Assembly: GCF_000247695.1 (NCBI RefSeq)
Contig: NW_004624743.1
Span: 8,124,800 to 8,188,799, forward strand
Reading direction: 5' to 3'
DNA length: 64,000 nt
Origin: Heterocephalus glaber
Lineage: Eukaryota > Chordata > Mammalia > Rodentia > Bathyergidae
Part shown: one piece after another, positions 24,827 to 37,149 of the stretch
Layout: every line of letters starts with the position of its first letter
Position numbering within the stretch: the first letter of the stretch is position 1
The notes under the pieces: generated by a model
The model's database searches: none
The model's input: only the letters and a program-made list of their open reading frames with translations
What the model was told of the DNA's origin: nothing
Made by a program: the position numbers and the translations under genes

Positions 24827-26937
24827 GTCTAATGATTCGAGATTGTATTTTTTTGTCTGGAGTTGGGTGAACTCAGTTTTTGCTTTCAGACCAACTTTTT
24901 CTCTAGACTGAGCACGAAAAATAATAGCTGGTGCCAACCCAGGCCGGATAAACATGGAAGGGAAGTCTACCTTCCTGGTATTTCTTACCTGGTAGTCGAT
25001 GGAAGGTGACTGATAGGATGCACCCCCTTCCCTTCCCATCTGGGCACAGTTCACCTGCATGGCTTAGCTGCAATGCCAGCTTCTAAGGAGCTGTTGTCTC
25101 CCAGCGCTTTCTACAGGCTCAGGCTTAGTCTACATTACCGAGTTGCCTGTGTATGGGTCTCTCTTGCTGGCTTTTGAGTTCTGACAGACCCCACCTTGGG
25201 CCTCACACACACTCTGGGCAGTGGACACTGAATGTCTGTTTTGCTGATCAAGAGAACTGTAGAACAGGAATATTAAAGCCTGACTGTTTCATTACAATTT
25301 TTGTTAGAACTAGAGACCATTTTTTTACTTGCTTTTTGACAATTCAAGCTCTCAATATTAGAAATTCAGGGTATATACATACATTTGGTGACATGAATCT
25401 TGAGGGAAAGTAATTATATTACCTTGAAATTTATAGCAGAGAAACTGAAGAATTTCTGGAGAGAAATATGTATGCACAGATGCTCTAGACTTAAATTTCA
25501 GAGAAAAGTGGTTTTTATTCCTTGCATGGATGAGTCATCATGAAGAATGGAAAAGTCTGAAGATAAAATTTTAATTTTATAATCACAGGATCCAGAGAGA
25601 ATGGAGATCAAGGGCTCTGAATGACCTGTTCATCAAGCAAAAAATTCACTGAACTTTCTTGAGAGTTCTGCATATTAAAGAACGTGGAGGTGTCTGATGA
25701 AAGCCTTATGCACAGTATTATATATTTCAGGTTGACTGGTAGCAATTAGCTGATTTAAACATGACTAAAGAACTATATGCAAAGGGGACAAATTAATTGA
25801 TCACTGTTGAGTTTAAGGGAAGATCTCTAGTAAACTACGATGGGGTTTGGGATCTTTTCCATCCCAGGAAATATTTTTCCCATTGGCTTAGATGAAGGCA
25901 TGCTTATTAAATCTGCATGTAACATAGATCTGGCCGAGACAGGTGGCCCAACAGGTGGCAGAGTCTCTATCCATAGCTCCTTCTTCCAACTTTAGGCACA
26001 GAGGCGATGGCAATTTAAAGTCTGTAGTTACATATTTTAAAAAACAATGACACAAGCTCAGGTTGGGGGAAAATTAATGTGTTAGTTGATTTTGGGAAAA
26101 GGATCTAAAGTTATAGCATATCACAGTGGGAATTAATTATTCTCCCAAACCTTCTGTTAGTCAGAACCATCTTGGAGACTATACTGAGTGCCGGGTTACA
26201 TTTTAAGAAGGTGCAGAGTTAGGGCATTACAGGATGGCAAACAGATTCACGTAGAGCCTGAGAACAATTTTGCAGGAGGCGTCATTAAGGGAATCTGGTA
26301 AGCTTAATAACAACAACAAAAACGTTAAAGTCAAATGCTAAACATTTTGCAAGGTTTGAAGCACGGTGGCCATGTGAAGAGGCATATGAGTGATTTTGTT
26401 TTGTTCTATAGAATAAATTTAGAAAGCACTGATGTAAATCATAAGGAGCTCACAAGAGGAGGAATCTAGTGCTGTGAACTCCCCAGGGGTAGACCCACGC
26501 TCACCAAGTTCATTCCTAAACGTCTTCAGATACAGTTGGATACACAGGTCTGCATGGAAGGTGTTTCTAACTTAGGAATAAGAACACTTATTCCAGCTTT
26601 TAGAGATTCAGCTTCTATGCCTAGGCAGTGCAGACCTTTAGGTAAAAAAGAAGATAAAGAATGATGGGTAAAATGGTTCAAAACCAGCATTCTCTGCCGT
26701 GGCTTCACTCTACAGAACACCTTATGTTTTGGTTATACAAACCCCATCGATATGTTATAATTATCAAGTATAATTTCTGTATTCCAAAAAGTAAAATGAA
26801 GTCACTTTCTCTTTCAGTTACAAAAGAGTTTAAAAAACAGTAAAGAATTGAGTAGATCTCACACGATGTGCTAAAAATGAACAGTTAAAATAATTGTCCA
26901 TATTGACAAAAGAGGGAGTGCATTTTTTGGGGGGTGG

Positions 26938-27010
26938 GTACCGGGGATCGAACTCGGTACCTTGCGCTTGCAAGGCAGGTGCCAGAACCACTGAGCTAAA
27001 TCCCCGGCCC
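26938..27010 (-). repeat. Young SINE (antisense) nested in an older ID tail
   Basis: Antisense copy: 'ggtaccggggatcgaactcg', 'gcgcttgcaaggcaggtgcc' and 'ccactgagctaaatcccc'. Flanks 'agggagtgcatttttt' (26912-26927) and 'aggagtgtactttttt' (27011-27026) are an imperfect target duplication. Confidence 0.9.
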
Positions 27011-27026
27011 TAGGAGTGTACTTTTT

Positions 27027-27102
27027 TATTGGCAGTGCTAGGGATTAAACCCAGGGCTACATGCATATTAAGAAACAATCACTGAGCTCTATCTTCATCC
27101 CC
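27027..27102 (-). repeat. Older ID-like SINE (antisense)
   Basis: 'ggcagtgctagggattaaac', 'ccagggctacatgcat' and 'cactgagctctatcttcatc' are a diverged antisense ID. The young SINE next to it inserted into its T-rich end. Confidence 0.8.
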
Positions 27103-27149
27103 TAAAATATATTTTTAAAGTAGGGTATACGCATCATTCCTGGCAATGT

Positions 27150-27330
27150 AGCGTAGGAGTAAAACCATGGAGACTGAGTATGGTCTGGACTCTGGCATTT
27201 ATGAGCTGTGTGCCCTTTGGTAAATGCTTAACTTACTTGAACCTGTTTCTTCACTTGTAAAATGAAGGAAATTCCAGGTGTCTTATGGAGTTTTGTGAGT
27301 TAAAATAAGGGACACAATAAAAGTGAGTGA
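27150..27330 (+). repeat. MIR SINE
   Basis: Sense MIR: 'tctggactctggcatttatg', 'agctgtgtgccctttggtaa' and 'cttcacttgtaaaatgaagg' in order. Confidence 0.85.
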
Positions 27331-27439
27331 TTTGGCTGTGAAACATTGTGCAACATAGGTAGTATCTTTTCTCAGGTTGCCAGACTTGGCTACTTCTTGC
27401 TTTGTGCTGTAAAAGTTTGCTCTCCTAGGACCAGTCAAT

Positions 27440-27590
27440 TTGTGTCACCATTATGTACTCACGTCCAGCTCTTTAAGCTAGAGCCTGGGCTTCCCTTCGA
27501 AGTCCAGGCCACCTCCTGTCTGTTCACATCCTTACAACCCGAAGTCCAAGAGCAATACTAGGCTAAATGTTGAATGAATGAATGGATGGA
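27440..27590 (+). repeat. L2-like 3' end
   Basis: Ends in 'aatgttgaatgaatgaatgg', the typical L2 3' terminus; the upstream part is strongly diverged. Confidence 0.45.
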
Positions 27591-29879
27591 TCCATCGAAG
27601 AATTATGCATTTTTGGCAATCAAAATGAATACCTGCTCACTGAGCACCATACAGGCACTGTCATTGATTCTGTGACATTAAGAATCATCAGGAATAGTGT
27701 ATGACATTAATTAATATAAGGATAGCTTTCCAAGTTACAGTAAAAAAAGTATACTAAATTGAGAACAAGTTGGTTCCTGGATTCCAATAATAAACCAAAG
27801 TGCTCAGCTGCGTTGTTTTCAGACACTCAGACCGTTCCCACCGAAGATGGCAAGAGTCCCGTGCACACCCTCATGAGCTCACACTACTTCTGTATTTACA
27901 GAGGCTTAAATTTCACAAAGTAGGAAGTAGTTTGGTTGATGGCAAATACAGCCCTTCTAACAGCCAGCATAAAGTAAATGGGCCTCTGATTCACACACAG
28001 GCAAGGGAAAGGACAATTCCCAACACAGAGGACAAGCCCCGTGTCACTTCCTGTAGGTAGGGACACTCCTTTGACTACCATGGGAAGTAAAGGGTATTTC
28101 AATAATCTGTCCTTGCTCTACATGCCTATCCCATCTCTTCACCCTCCCAGCCCCACTGCGGATTCACTTCAAGGGACTGTTCTCCACATGAACTCTGAGA
28201 GTCTTTGTGCCCTACAGGAAAAAGTTACAAAGGAAAGGAAAGGACCTTTGCAAACAGCAGTTATCCTCACCTGTAAGAGTAACTAAAGACTCACTCAAAA
28301 GACATCACCAAGGGAGGCAACACTAATTTTACTGATGGTCTCAACCACTTCTTTCCACCAGTCGCAATGTTTTTGGCCTAATGTTAATTGAACTTTGTTT
28401 TACTCATTGGGTAGACACTGAGGTGCACTTTCAGCTGGCTTCCCATTTCTTTAACATACAAAATAACAGTAATTTCTCATTTCAGAATATATTTAGGACT
28501 AATATAGCTATTAATTCTATTTTCAACCTTTTTAGACTCTGTTCTTTTTTTTCTCCAAATGGAGTCATGGGTAACGTAAGTCTCATTCTATGAAGATCTT
28601 TTAGATCGTGTTAATCTCCATTTCCTCGCAGAGACGGAAGCTGGATAACTACCGAGTGACAAGATGGACCGTTCACGGAGACAATGTACTCTGTAATCCA
28701 CGAGCCGCTGGGTCTCTCTCTGTGTTTAAAGGGTTACCAATGGAGTCAAGAGTCTGTAGGACAATCTTTAATTGGAAAAAAAGGACATGCCCTCTGAAGT
28801 GCTCTACTTCTCCCCTCCCTTGTTCCTACAGTAAGCAATGCTGTGAGCGTTCTGAAGTCTCCTCCTTTAGTTTCATTTTGTTTAATTCAGTCTGTCATTA
28901 AGAAGGCTTGCAAGCTTTAGGGGTTGATGATTACTCTCGGTGGGAGGAAGCAATGCCACTGCAGACTTGTGTCCTAGACAAGCGCTCCTTTATACAATGA
29001 GGGGCCTGCCATCACAAATGAAAGGCTCTTTAAAGAGCAGTGAGGGCCTCTTTCAAGCAGACTGCTACCATGTGCTTGTAGCCCTCCAGCATAACGTGCG
29101 AGGATGAGACAGCAGCCGTGTTCTTCTGCAAAGAGGACCATTGTCCTCGTTAGCCTCAAGCAAACTGAGCTCTGTTTCCCTGAAATACAGTTGCATTTCC
29201 AAAAGATTTTCAAGCAGTAGTTCCTAAAGTTCTGACCATGACAAAAGGACTAAAATAAAGAGCTTACATTATGGAATTCAGGACCGAGTGAGCTCTTCCC
29301 TCTAAGTCAACACCCCCAGACCTCAAAATAAAAATTTAAGTCTTATGCAATGCACAGTGCTTAGAGGAAAAACAATGAATGATGGATTAAGTCACAACTA
29401 ATTGAGTGCATTTATTTATTAACAGACTCAACATTGTCTTGGAGTTTAAATTTGTGACTGTAGATTTCTGATATTTGTCTACACGAAGAAAGAAAAAGTT
29501 GATCTAAAATTACTAACTTCATCAGGATTTAAAAGATTTCACTGTGGCTGGTTTATTTTTAAGCATAGGAATGCTTTGGTTTTTAAAAAAGAAGGTGATA
29601 ATGCAGTATGTTTGAAATTTTTTTTATCTGTGTTGTTCAGGTCAGGTTGGTTTGTTAAGGGCTGATTTACATTCTACACTCAATCTCTAGAAGCATTCAT
29701 AAAATAAATACCTTTGTTTCTACACCTCATTACATGAGATACATAATTTCAAACTAAAATGAATCAAATAAAACAGATTAATATTTTGGGGGCAAAAACA
29801 TGTTTACTAGTTCAACAAAGCCAAAATGTACCTAAAGTAAAGGTCAAAGGATGCTTCATTCCCTGCTGACTGCAAGCTC

Positions 29880-29947
29880 AGGAAGCACATTTCTCTCTGT
29901 CTTCCTGTCATAACAGGAAGAGTGTAACTTCTTCCTTTCCACAATGG
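29880..29947. promoter_or_regulatory. Candidate endothelial enhancer: ETS palindrome with FOX:ETS motif
   Basis: Within 68 bases there are AGGAAGC (29880), a perfect inverted repeat CTTCCTGTCATAACAGGAAG (29901-29920; 7-base arms, 6-base spacer), a CTTCCTTTCC (29931) and a SOX-like ACAATGG (29941). The right arm reads AACAGGAAG, the core of the FOX:ETS composite motif. From published work, mouse Mef2c is controlled in endothelium by ETS-dependent and FOX:ETS-dependent enhancers in this part of the locus. I believe this is the counterpart of one of them, but I cannot align it here. It lies in the intron 7.2 kb downstream of the first coding exon. Confidence 0.6.
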
Positions 29948-31666
29948 CTTCAGTTTTACCTCCGAACTCCAGTATTTTCTCCCTCAGGGCTTTCCAAATC
30001 AATCCTTGCAAGACAGAAGGCAGGAGGCTGTCTTGGTTGTAGTTTCCAAACAGTTACATTTGTTGAAATGTTATTCAAATGTTAGTGATTTCTTAAGTGA
30101 ACATGTTCCAATTTAAAATTAAACGTCACATTTCCAAACATTCAAATTGCTTCTTTTATTGCTATTAATGGTCCAACATATTTCAAGAGAAACACAAATA
30201 CACATTGCAAATTAAGGAATTTTACTTTGCTTCCATTTTGTTACTTTTTTTTTTTTGCCAAAGCCATTATTCTTAGAATAAATGTTTCCAAATTATCTTC
30301 AGTAGTTAAGACTACAATGGGATGTAAATGTAAAAAATATTTTCACCATAATAATTTTTTAAATTAAAGGAAATTCTGACTGCAAAGGACATGGCTTTGA
30401 GACAATTAGCATCTTGTCTTTTAATCTACAGTTTTTAAGAGACCTGTTGGTTTATGTGGCCTATTTACAGAGCTAATATTTTTAGTGTGGTTTCTCAGCA
30501 CTGCAATGTCACAGTTTGTGCATGTGCAACGCAAAAAGTGACTCGTCTCAAACAGAACGGTGTGTGCACATATTCACCGGGGAGAGGTGGCTGCTCCAGG
30601 TCAACTTTCTGCACAAGGTGTCTGAGACACAAGAAATAGCAACAGAATTTTTAAAACTACCGTTTTGAAGAGAAATTCTACGGGACACACAAATTACAAC
30701 TGAAACAATGAAACATCCCAAAGCCCTCAACTTCAAGGAAGACTCTACTTCTCTTGTCAAGTGACACGGTTCTGGAGGAGACATCCTCTTCCTTGTGACT
30801 ATTGTGGTCTCTCTTGGATTTCCTATCAAAGGAAAGCTAGTGACTACATCTGACAGCAGTTGAGACAGTATCTTTTCGGCAATAAAGGAATAGTTTAAAT
30901 AAATACAAAATGAGATCTTATGTGTCCAGTGGTCTGATGTCCTGTTCAACAGGCATGTGGTCAACCTGGCTACTGCTTTTGGGGGGGAAACTCTTGAAAG
31001 TAAAATTTAGGCCATTTGTTTTGCTTCTGTTTTTCTTTTCCAATCTTCTCAATCATTAATATTTCAATTCTGAATATAAGCATCTTCCCCCTAGTTCTTT
31101 TAAGAGTAATGATTTAACTTATGTGTGAGGGAACCGCTAAGAAGGGACCCCACTTCAGTCCTGAGATGGACTACATGTCTTAGTATATCGCCTTGCTACA
31201 CCCCAACTTAATTTATATAAAATGAGTTCAGTACAATTTTTAATCCAAGTGCAGAAATGATATTTCAAAAAGAGCACGATCATCACTATGAGGTATTTCA
31301 CGGCTTACTGCCTAGAGACAGAAAAACAAACACTTTGGCACTGCCTGAACTTCTTAGTCCTTAGATCTGAAACAGATTTCAGGTATTCCTTGAGGAGCGA
31401 GGGTAACTGTTGTAACCTTCACAGTGACACCCACACCCCTGGAAGTTGTGAGTGGAAATGGCAAGTGCAGAGCCTCTGACAGTGCAGTTGTGTCATTCTG
31501 TTCTGCAGGTCACAGTACAGACCTTCTATCAAAGTTTTTCTCAAAACAATTAATTTGTATTTCTCAGTTACCCAGACCCATTTAAAGAGTGAATCTGCCT
31601 CAGTTCCAGCCATTACATTAGGGTGTTAGGCTGTGATGCACAAATTTAAAATCATAATTAACTTTT

Positions 31667-31747
31667 TTTTTGGTACCAGGGATGGAACTCGGGACCTTGC
31701 ACTTGCGAGGCAGGCGGCAGAACCACTGAGCTAAATCCCCAGGCCCT
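31667..31747 (-). repeat. Young SINE (antisense) with target duplication
   Basis: 'ttggtaccagggatggaact' to 'ctaaatccccaggccc'. A 13-base direct repeat ATAATTAACTTTT flanks it at 31654-31666 and 31748-31760. Confidence 0.93.
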
Positions 31748-32734
31748 ATAATTAACTTTTATTTGCTGATATTCTGGGTATTAACTTAAAGGAAAGTTAT
31801 GTTAAAGTTTCCTTTGAAATTTTAGCTAAAATTTTAAAAACTGAAAATGTGGAAAAGAGAAAGTGAGGAGTAAAATTAGTTTTTTTCTTTTCAAAGAGTC
31901 ACTTAAGGAAATCACTATACTTTCTTTTTTTTTCAGTGCAGTGCAGAGTATACTAGATACAGCTGACAAATGTCAGCATGTGGAAACTGTCAGAAGCTAC
32001 CTCCACAATGAACACATTTTCCCAACTTCTTTCCCTAGTTCCTTTCATATATGAGTCACATAAAGAAATAGATCAGAAATAGATCAGAAGAAGAAATGTG
32101 AGAAAATTTAACATCTATGAATTCTGAATTCTTTTTAGTCATAAGAGATTCTCCCATTCTATCAAGAGGAGAATGTTGCTAATTCTCTTTAGTTTGTTGC
32201 ATGGATAATCACATGAAATTTTGTTTGGTGGCAAAAAATATTCCAGATCTGATGGAACAAAAGTTAAAGTATTTAAATAAATGTATTTTCCCTTAACTTA
32301 TTATTTTGGGCCCTAATTTCTGTTAAGTGCAAATATTTCCTCCTTATAATCAAATATTAAAATGGCTTTTTTATCAGTCACACAAATAAATTTGGGCTTA
32401 TCTCTCCTATTCGTTTCAAAGCAGGAAAGCTGAACATTTTGACTACAAACATACAAATAAACAAGTTTAGCTAAGCATGCCTCGTTTTTATATATCATTC
32501 TTAATATAACACAATTTTAATTATATTCTGTTGGTAAAAAGAGCCCTGTTAGGCCAAAACTCATTTCAAAATCTGTTTCAGGCACCAATAATTAAAAATA
32601 CCCACTATATGACATAAGGTGAAATTATGTGATTAACTTAACTTATGGAGGTACTTTAAGGGTTAAAAGAAAAAATACAGATGGAGAAATTGAGGATTAA
32701 ACCAAGCAAGGCCTATGCACTGAGCAACATGTCT

Positions 32735-32880
32735 GCCATTTTTAAGGTTTTAGCTTATTTCTGAGACGAGGTCTGTCGAAGTCACTACACCGCCCAGGCT
32801 TGGCTTTAACTTGTGATCCTCCTGCCACAGCCTGCCAGAGTGCTGGGATTGAGGGCCAGTGCCACCACACTTGGCTTACT
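32735..32880 (-). repeat. B1 SINE (antisense)
   Basis: 'tttctgagacgaggtctgtc', 'cgcccaggcttggctttaac', 'gatcctcctgccacagcctg' and 'agtgctgggattgagggcc' are a 7SL-derived B1 in reverse. The ID half of the dimer is not evident. Confidence 0.88.
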
Positions 32881-32889
32881 CTGTTCCAT

Positions 32890-32974
32890 AGGGGTTTTTT
32901 TGGTACCAGGGATCAAACTTGGGATCTTGCGCTTGCAAAGCAGGCGCTGGAACCACTGAGCTAAATCCCCGGCC
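32890..32974 (-). repeat. Young SINE (antisense) next to the B1
   Basis: 'tttggtaccagggatcaaac' to 'gctaaatccccggccc'. The 9-base repeat CTGTTCCAT at 32881-32889 and 32975-32983 is its target duplication. Confidence 0.92.
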
Positions 32975-33169
32975 CTGTTCCATCTTTCCTTTTATCTTCC
33001 CAATACTCTCAAGGTGAAGCTCTCTTGAAATGAAGGTTCAGATACCATTCTTTAGTATGCTACACATATAGGAGATGTTTTGATAGAAACCACATCAACT
33101 GTAAGAGCTAATGTTTCAAAACACACAAGTCTTAGAGGAGCAGCTGATAGGTAAATTTCTAAAGCCCGT

Positions 33170-33340
33170 ATAACGTGTTTGGTGCTTTAGACTTACAAAG
33201 TATGAAACCTTTTTGAATATTTGCCCTACTCATATGGGAACTGACGTGGCTCAGAGGGGTTGGGTGACTTGTTGGAGGGTCACCCAATCAGTCAGTGGTA
33301 GAACTGCCAGATCTGTTTATCTCTAAAGCGTGCTCTTGGC
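33170..33340 (-). repeat. MIR SINE
   Basis: Antisense MIR: 'gtggctcagaggggttgggt', 'gacttgttggagggtcaccc' and 'gtcagtggtagaactgccag' in order. Confidence 0.75.
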
Positions 33341-33539
33341 CATTATACTTCATTGGGTGCAGCATAATTTAATTAGGAAAAACAAGGACACAAATCCACG
33401 CTCTCGGCCACTATAACAGGCGCACTATTGAGAAAGGCACGTGTTGTTGTGAACACGACAGATCTTGGCCACCAGCTGTAGTAACCACATGATATCTGGC
33501 CAGCTATTCAGGACTGAAGAGGACCTTCAAATCCTGTGG

Positions 33540-33830
33540 GATCTGGGCTCTGCCTAGCTCTGTCTTCCCTGGTCTCTCTCTAATGCCATCCACCAGGCTC
33601 AAGAAGTCCTGCTGTCCTACCACTGGGTCCTTAGCCAGCCCTTTCCTCTCTCAAGAAGCTTTGCAAACTCAGTTCCTTCCGTAAAGCCGTCGCCTGCCTA
33701 AACTAATCTTTACCTCCTACCTTTTAGTCCTTCGTTGGGGTTAGGGGTAAATACAATGCCTCCTTCCTCTTCTTTCATTGTACCTTGATATTTTCATTCC
33801 TAGCACGTGATTGAAATTTTTGCTACACAT
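33540..33830 (+). repeat. L2-like fragment
   Basis: 'tctcaagaagctttgcaaac', 'cttccgtaaagccgtcgcct' and 'attgtaccttgatattttca' resemble L2 3' sequence. Diverged. Confidence 0.45.
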
Positions 33831-33860
33831 TTCCATAGTTGATACCTGTTTTATTCCACC

Positions 33861-34080
33861 AGGGCTTCGCAAACTATGGCTCACAGGGCAAATCCAACCC
33901 ACTTCTGGTTTTGGCAGTAAGTAAGGGTTTATTCGACACATTCACTCATTTATATATTGTGTACAGCTGCAATCAAGCTCCTGAGGACGAGCTGAGGAGC
34001 AGGCGCACCTTGAAAGGCCCCAGATATTTCCTCTGTCTTTCACAGAGAACTTGCTCACCTGGTGGCAGACAGTAATCTGG
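33861..34080. mobile_element. hAT (Charlie-type) DNA-transposon fossil
   Basis: 'gcttcgcaaactatggctca', 'agggcaaatccaacccactt', 'catttatatattgtgtacag' and the end 'agaacttgctcacc' match the layout of a short non-autonomous Charlie-group hAT element with GCAAACT/AACTTGC inverted ends. Confidence 0.7.
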
Positions 34081-34159
34081 GTGGAATTCTGATTCATCAC
34101 TGAACACTTAGTGTTAGACACAGTGCTGACTAGTAAGATTTATTGATTTAGTAAATAAA

Positions 34160-34262
34160 CAAATTATTCAGCTATAAAATGGGATAATTAAGGATTAAAT
34201 GAAATAATGTGCATGGAGCTCTTGGAACATATTTGGTACCTACTTCATTAAGCTGCCCGAAC
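34160..34262 (+). repeat. MIR SINE 3' half
   Basis: 'gctataaaatgggataatta', 'aggattaaatgaaataatgt' and 'gcatggagctcttggaacat' are the 3' half of a sense MIR. Confidence 0.65.
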
Positions 34263-35152
34263 ATACCTGTAAGAATCTGACAACTTGGGATTTTATTACT
34301 ACATAGTTGCTTAAGAAAGCCATCTTGTTTAGACTGAAATTTTTAAAAGTAGAGTTTACAAACTTGGAAACTGAAAGGAACTAAACACAAAAAAGCTGTT
34401 AATTTTTATCCTCGCCTAAACTATTTTGTGGAGACAACTGGAGTTTCAGAACCTTAGCCTTTCCCTATTTCCCTTCTAAATAATAAAGGCAAAATTCAGT
34501 TTAAACAAATAGCCCTGCTGTTTTCCAACAGTGATACTTCTCAGCTTATCCCATCAGTGCTGTGATACTCTGGCTCACTGTAAGCCAGTATTTCTCTGTC
34601 TGGTAAACACACACCCTCCCTCTGTGTGCAGACAAATACATCATCGCTGTGCTGTAGCAGAGCAGTCTCTGTGACTTAAGAAAAGATGACAGAAGGGCAT
34701 TGTGTGAACTTTCCCAGGACCGTCTACAGTGGGGCAGGCAACTTCAAAAAAGGCAAAGCACCAAACACTTTTCTTTTTAACACGTGAACACACAGCATAA
34801 AGGATGCCCGGATGAGGGTGGCCTCCAAATGATGTGCTGGCTTTATCAGAGGTGACCTATATATTTGGGACCCCCTCCCAAATGACTCTCTGACCCATTC
34901 TCAGAGGAGGTGAGAGGTGAACATAACAAACATCAAGATGTAACAGCTGTTTAAAAGTTGTCAACAGTCACCTAACAATGATCACTGAAATATTTATTTA
35001 AATGTGGGAATTTTCAACTTTACTAACTCCATTTAAGAGTACTAAATTACAGGGCCTATTGTAACTTTCCAGTGAAGAAAAGAATAACTAGATCCTAAGC
35101 CTTACAGAATAAAATCAAATAATTCATCTTTAAGATTTAAAGGAAAGTGGAG

Positions 35153-35236
35153 GGCTGGGGATTTAGCTCAGTGGTTTCGCTGCCTGCTGCGTGAGTCCAA
35201 GGACCCAAGTTCGATCCACGATACCAGAAAAAAAGT
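35153..35236 (+). repeat. Young SINE (sense)
   Basis: 'ggctggggatttagctcagt' to B box 'aagttcgatccacgatacc' and an A-rich tail. The repeat AAAGTGGA at 35144-35151 and 35237-35244 is the target duplication. Confidence 0.92.
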
Positions 35237-35541
35237 AAAGTGGATTTAGATACTTTTTTCTTTTCCCAAAATTATTATGACTTTTAACATAGCTGAGAGT
35301 AACACTATATGTAGCTATATCTAAACTTATTTAAAAGTTCATTTGTTAGCCTAAAAGCATAGTGTTCAAATTCTTGTATCTCCATGTGAGATTTAGTTTA
35401 TAAAGCATAATAGAAGCTCATGAATTCAGCCCACAAAATTTTTCTTCTATCATTGCAAATAAAAGGAAGATATTAATGAATCTCACAAATCAAAAAATGA
35501 CCAGTATTATTAATAATGTGTAAAAGTGAATTCATGTAATT

Positions 35542-35593
35542 ATTTTTTTTTTTGGTACTGGGAATCGAACTCGGGTCCTTGTGCTTGCGTAGC
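35542..35593 (-). repeat. 5'-truncated young SINE (antisense)
   Basis: Only the 3' half is present ('ttggtactgggaatcgaact', 'cttgtgcttgcgtag'). CATGTAATT at 35533-35541 and 35594-35602 is the target duplication. Confidence 0.88.
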
Positions 35594-37095
35594 ACATGTA
35601 ATTTTTAACTAATTCCAAAACAGGTTCTAGTCCAAATAACAAGGTCAGAATATTCAATGGAACACAATATTCAGTATTTCATTTTTAATGTCAATTACAA
35701 GCTATAAACTGATTGAAAAGTAGTGTCTTAATACCGGTAGATATATAGCTTTTTGCCTTGATCTGAATCAATTAATAATATGTTTGAAAAAACTGAAGGA
35801 ATCCATCATAACTCTTAGTATTATTTATCCTTTAGCTCAATTCAGCCAAGTACAAGTCCCATGTACCTCACAATATATAATGATATAAAGGAAAATAAAC
35901 TTGAAAACCATGAAAAACTTCTTGGTTCTTAACGGCTTACTGGACTTGGTGGCATAAATAACAACTTCTTTTCATTATAACTTACATATATAACAACACT
36001 GAATTTACAGAAAGGAAATGAATCTATTCTAGTCTCCTTTGCAGGTTCAGGAAAATAAAAAGGGACCACAGAGAGAGAGAGAGGACGGTCTCCACTAGAG
36101 GTATACATTCTGGTGGGCCACCCAAAGGCTATCATTAGCCTTCTTCAGTATAAATGAGCAAGGAGCAAAGCAGTCTTCTCTCTGAGGCCATAGAATACCT
36201 GTTCACACAATTGTTAGGATCCAGTAGTCCTGCATTCTCTCCCAAGGCCATAGTTTGCTATCTAACATTAAAGTGACTATTTGCTTGTTCCACATTAATA
36301 AGGATGTGAACAAACACCCAGTTACCCATACCCAGCATAACTAAATCCACTCTTCCTCAGTGTAAAGACAAATGAGTCCATGCTCAGGCACTCCTGATGT
36401 ACAGCCTTTAACCCTGAACTGAACATTTGGATGTGTAAAGTCTTCAGAATTGATTAACTGTATCATGCAGACATTACCAATGGAGTTCTAGAAAAAATTT
36501 CTAACACCATCTGCCTCTGTTAATAAAATTCAGGATTTAAAGAATGAATTAACTGAAAGGTTTTGCCTATATTTTTTGTGTTACTAGTATTTTGTGTGGG
36601 TATTTTCTTTGTTTTGTTGTCAGTAAAATCTTTAAAAGTTTTGGATATATTTCAAAGTCTCTTTTATGGTGAAAAGAGTGAAAGTCATTTTTAGACAGAG
36701 TCTTTGCCTATATTGTAAACTTTTAAATGGACGACCACAAAAGGCCTCATTCCCATGAATATAAGAAAATCTTTGTTTGGTGATGCATGCAAGAGAGTAA
36801 TGCTATGCTTATTAACTCCTACTTATTAAGCTGTTCATGTCACACAAGTACAGCTTCCACTTAAAATTCATGTTGAAGGAAAAAGTGAATAATCATGAAT
36901 GTCTAGACTATATTTCTAACAGTTAAGGAACTTTTTCTCCCTTTACACGTAAGAGACTTTCAATTAATTCACAAAACTTCTCATCGTGGATGTTCACTGG
37001 TTTACAGTGCTTCTAGTGCCCTTCCCATATGTGGAGAAAGTGTCATAACATCATCTCTCTAAACAAAGGCACAAAGGAGAGCTGAGCTCACTCAC

Positions 37096-37149
37096 CTGTC
37101 TGTTACGTTCATCCATAATCCTCGTAATCTGAATCTTTTTTCTCCCCAT
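37096..37149 (-). CDS. MEF2C: MEF2C first coding exon, codons 1-18
   Basis: This exon encodes the start of myocyte enhancer factor 2C, a nuclear MADS-box transcription factor that binds YTAWWWWTAR sites in muscle, heart, neurons, endothelium and lymphoid cells. On the minus strand the ATG is at 37149-37147 and the reading is MGRKKIQITRIMDERNRQ, the invariant N-terminal arm and start of helix 1 of the MEF2 MADS box. The start has a strong context, with A at -3 and G at +4. The exon ends after a complete codon (CAG, Gln18) directly followed by a GTGAG donor at 37095-37091, so the intron is phase 0. The next exon begins with GTG (Val19) at 19900. These 18 residues are shared among MEF2A, C and D, so the paralogue call rests on the second exon and on the 5' UTR. 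Confidence 0.97.

Noticed and set aside
30548..30964. 138-codon minus-strand open frame
   Set aside because: No recognisable domain, no upstream promoter or splice evidence, and Ser/Thr/Leu-rich composition typical of chance frames.
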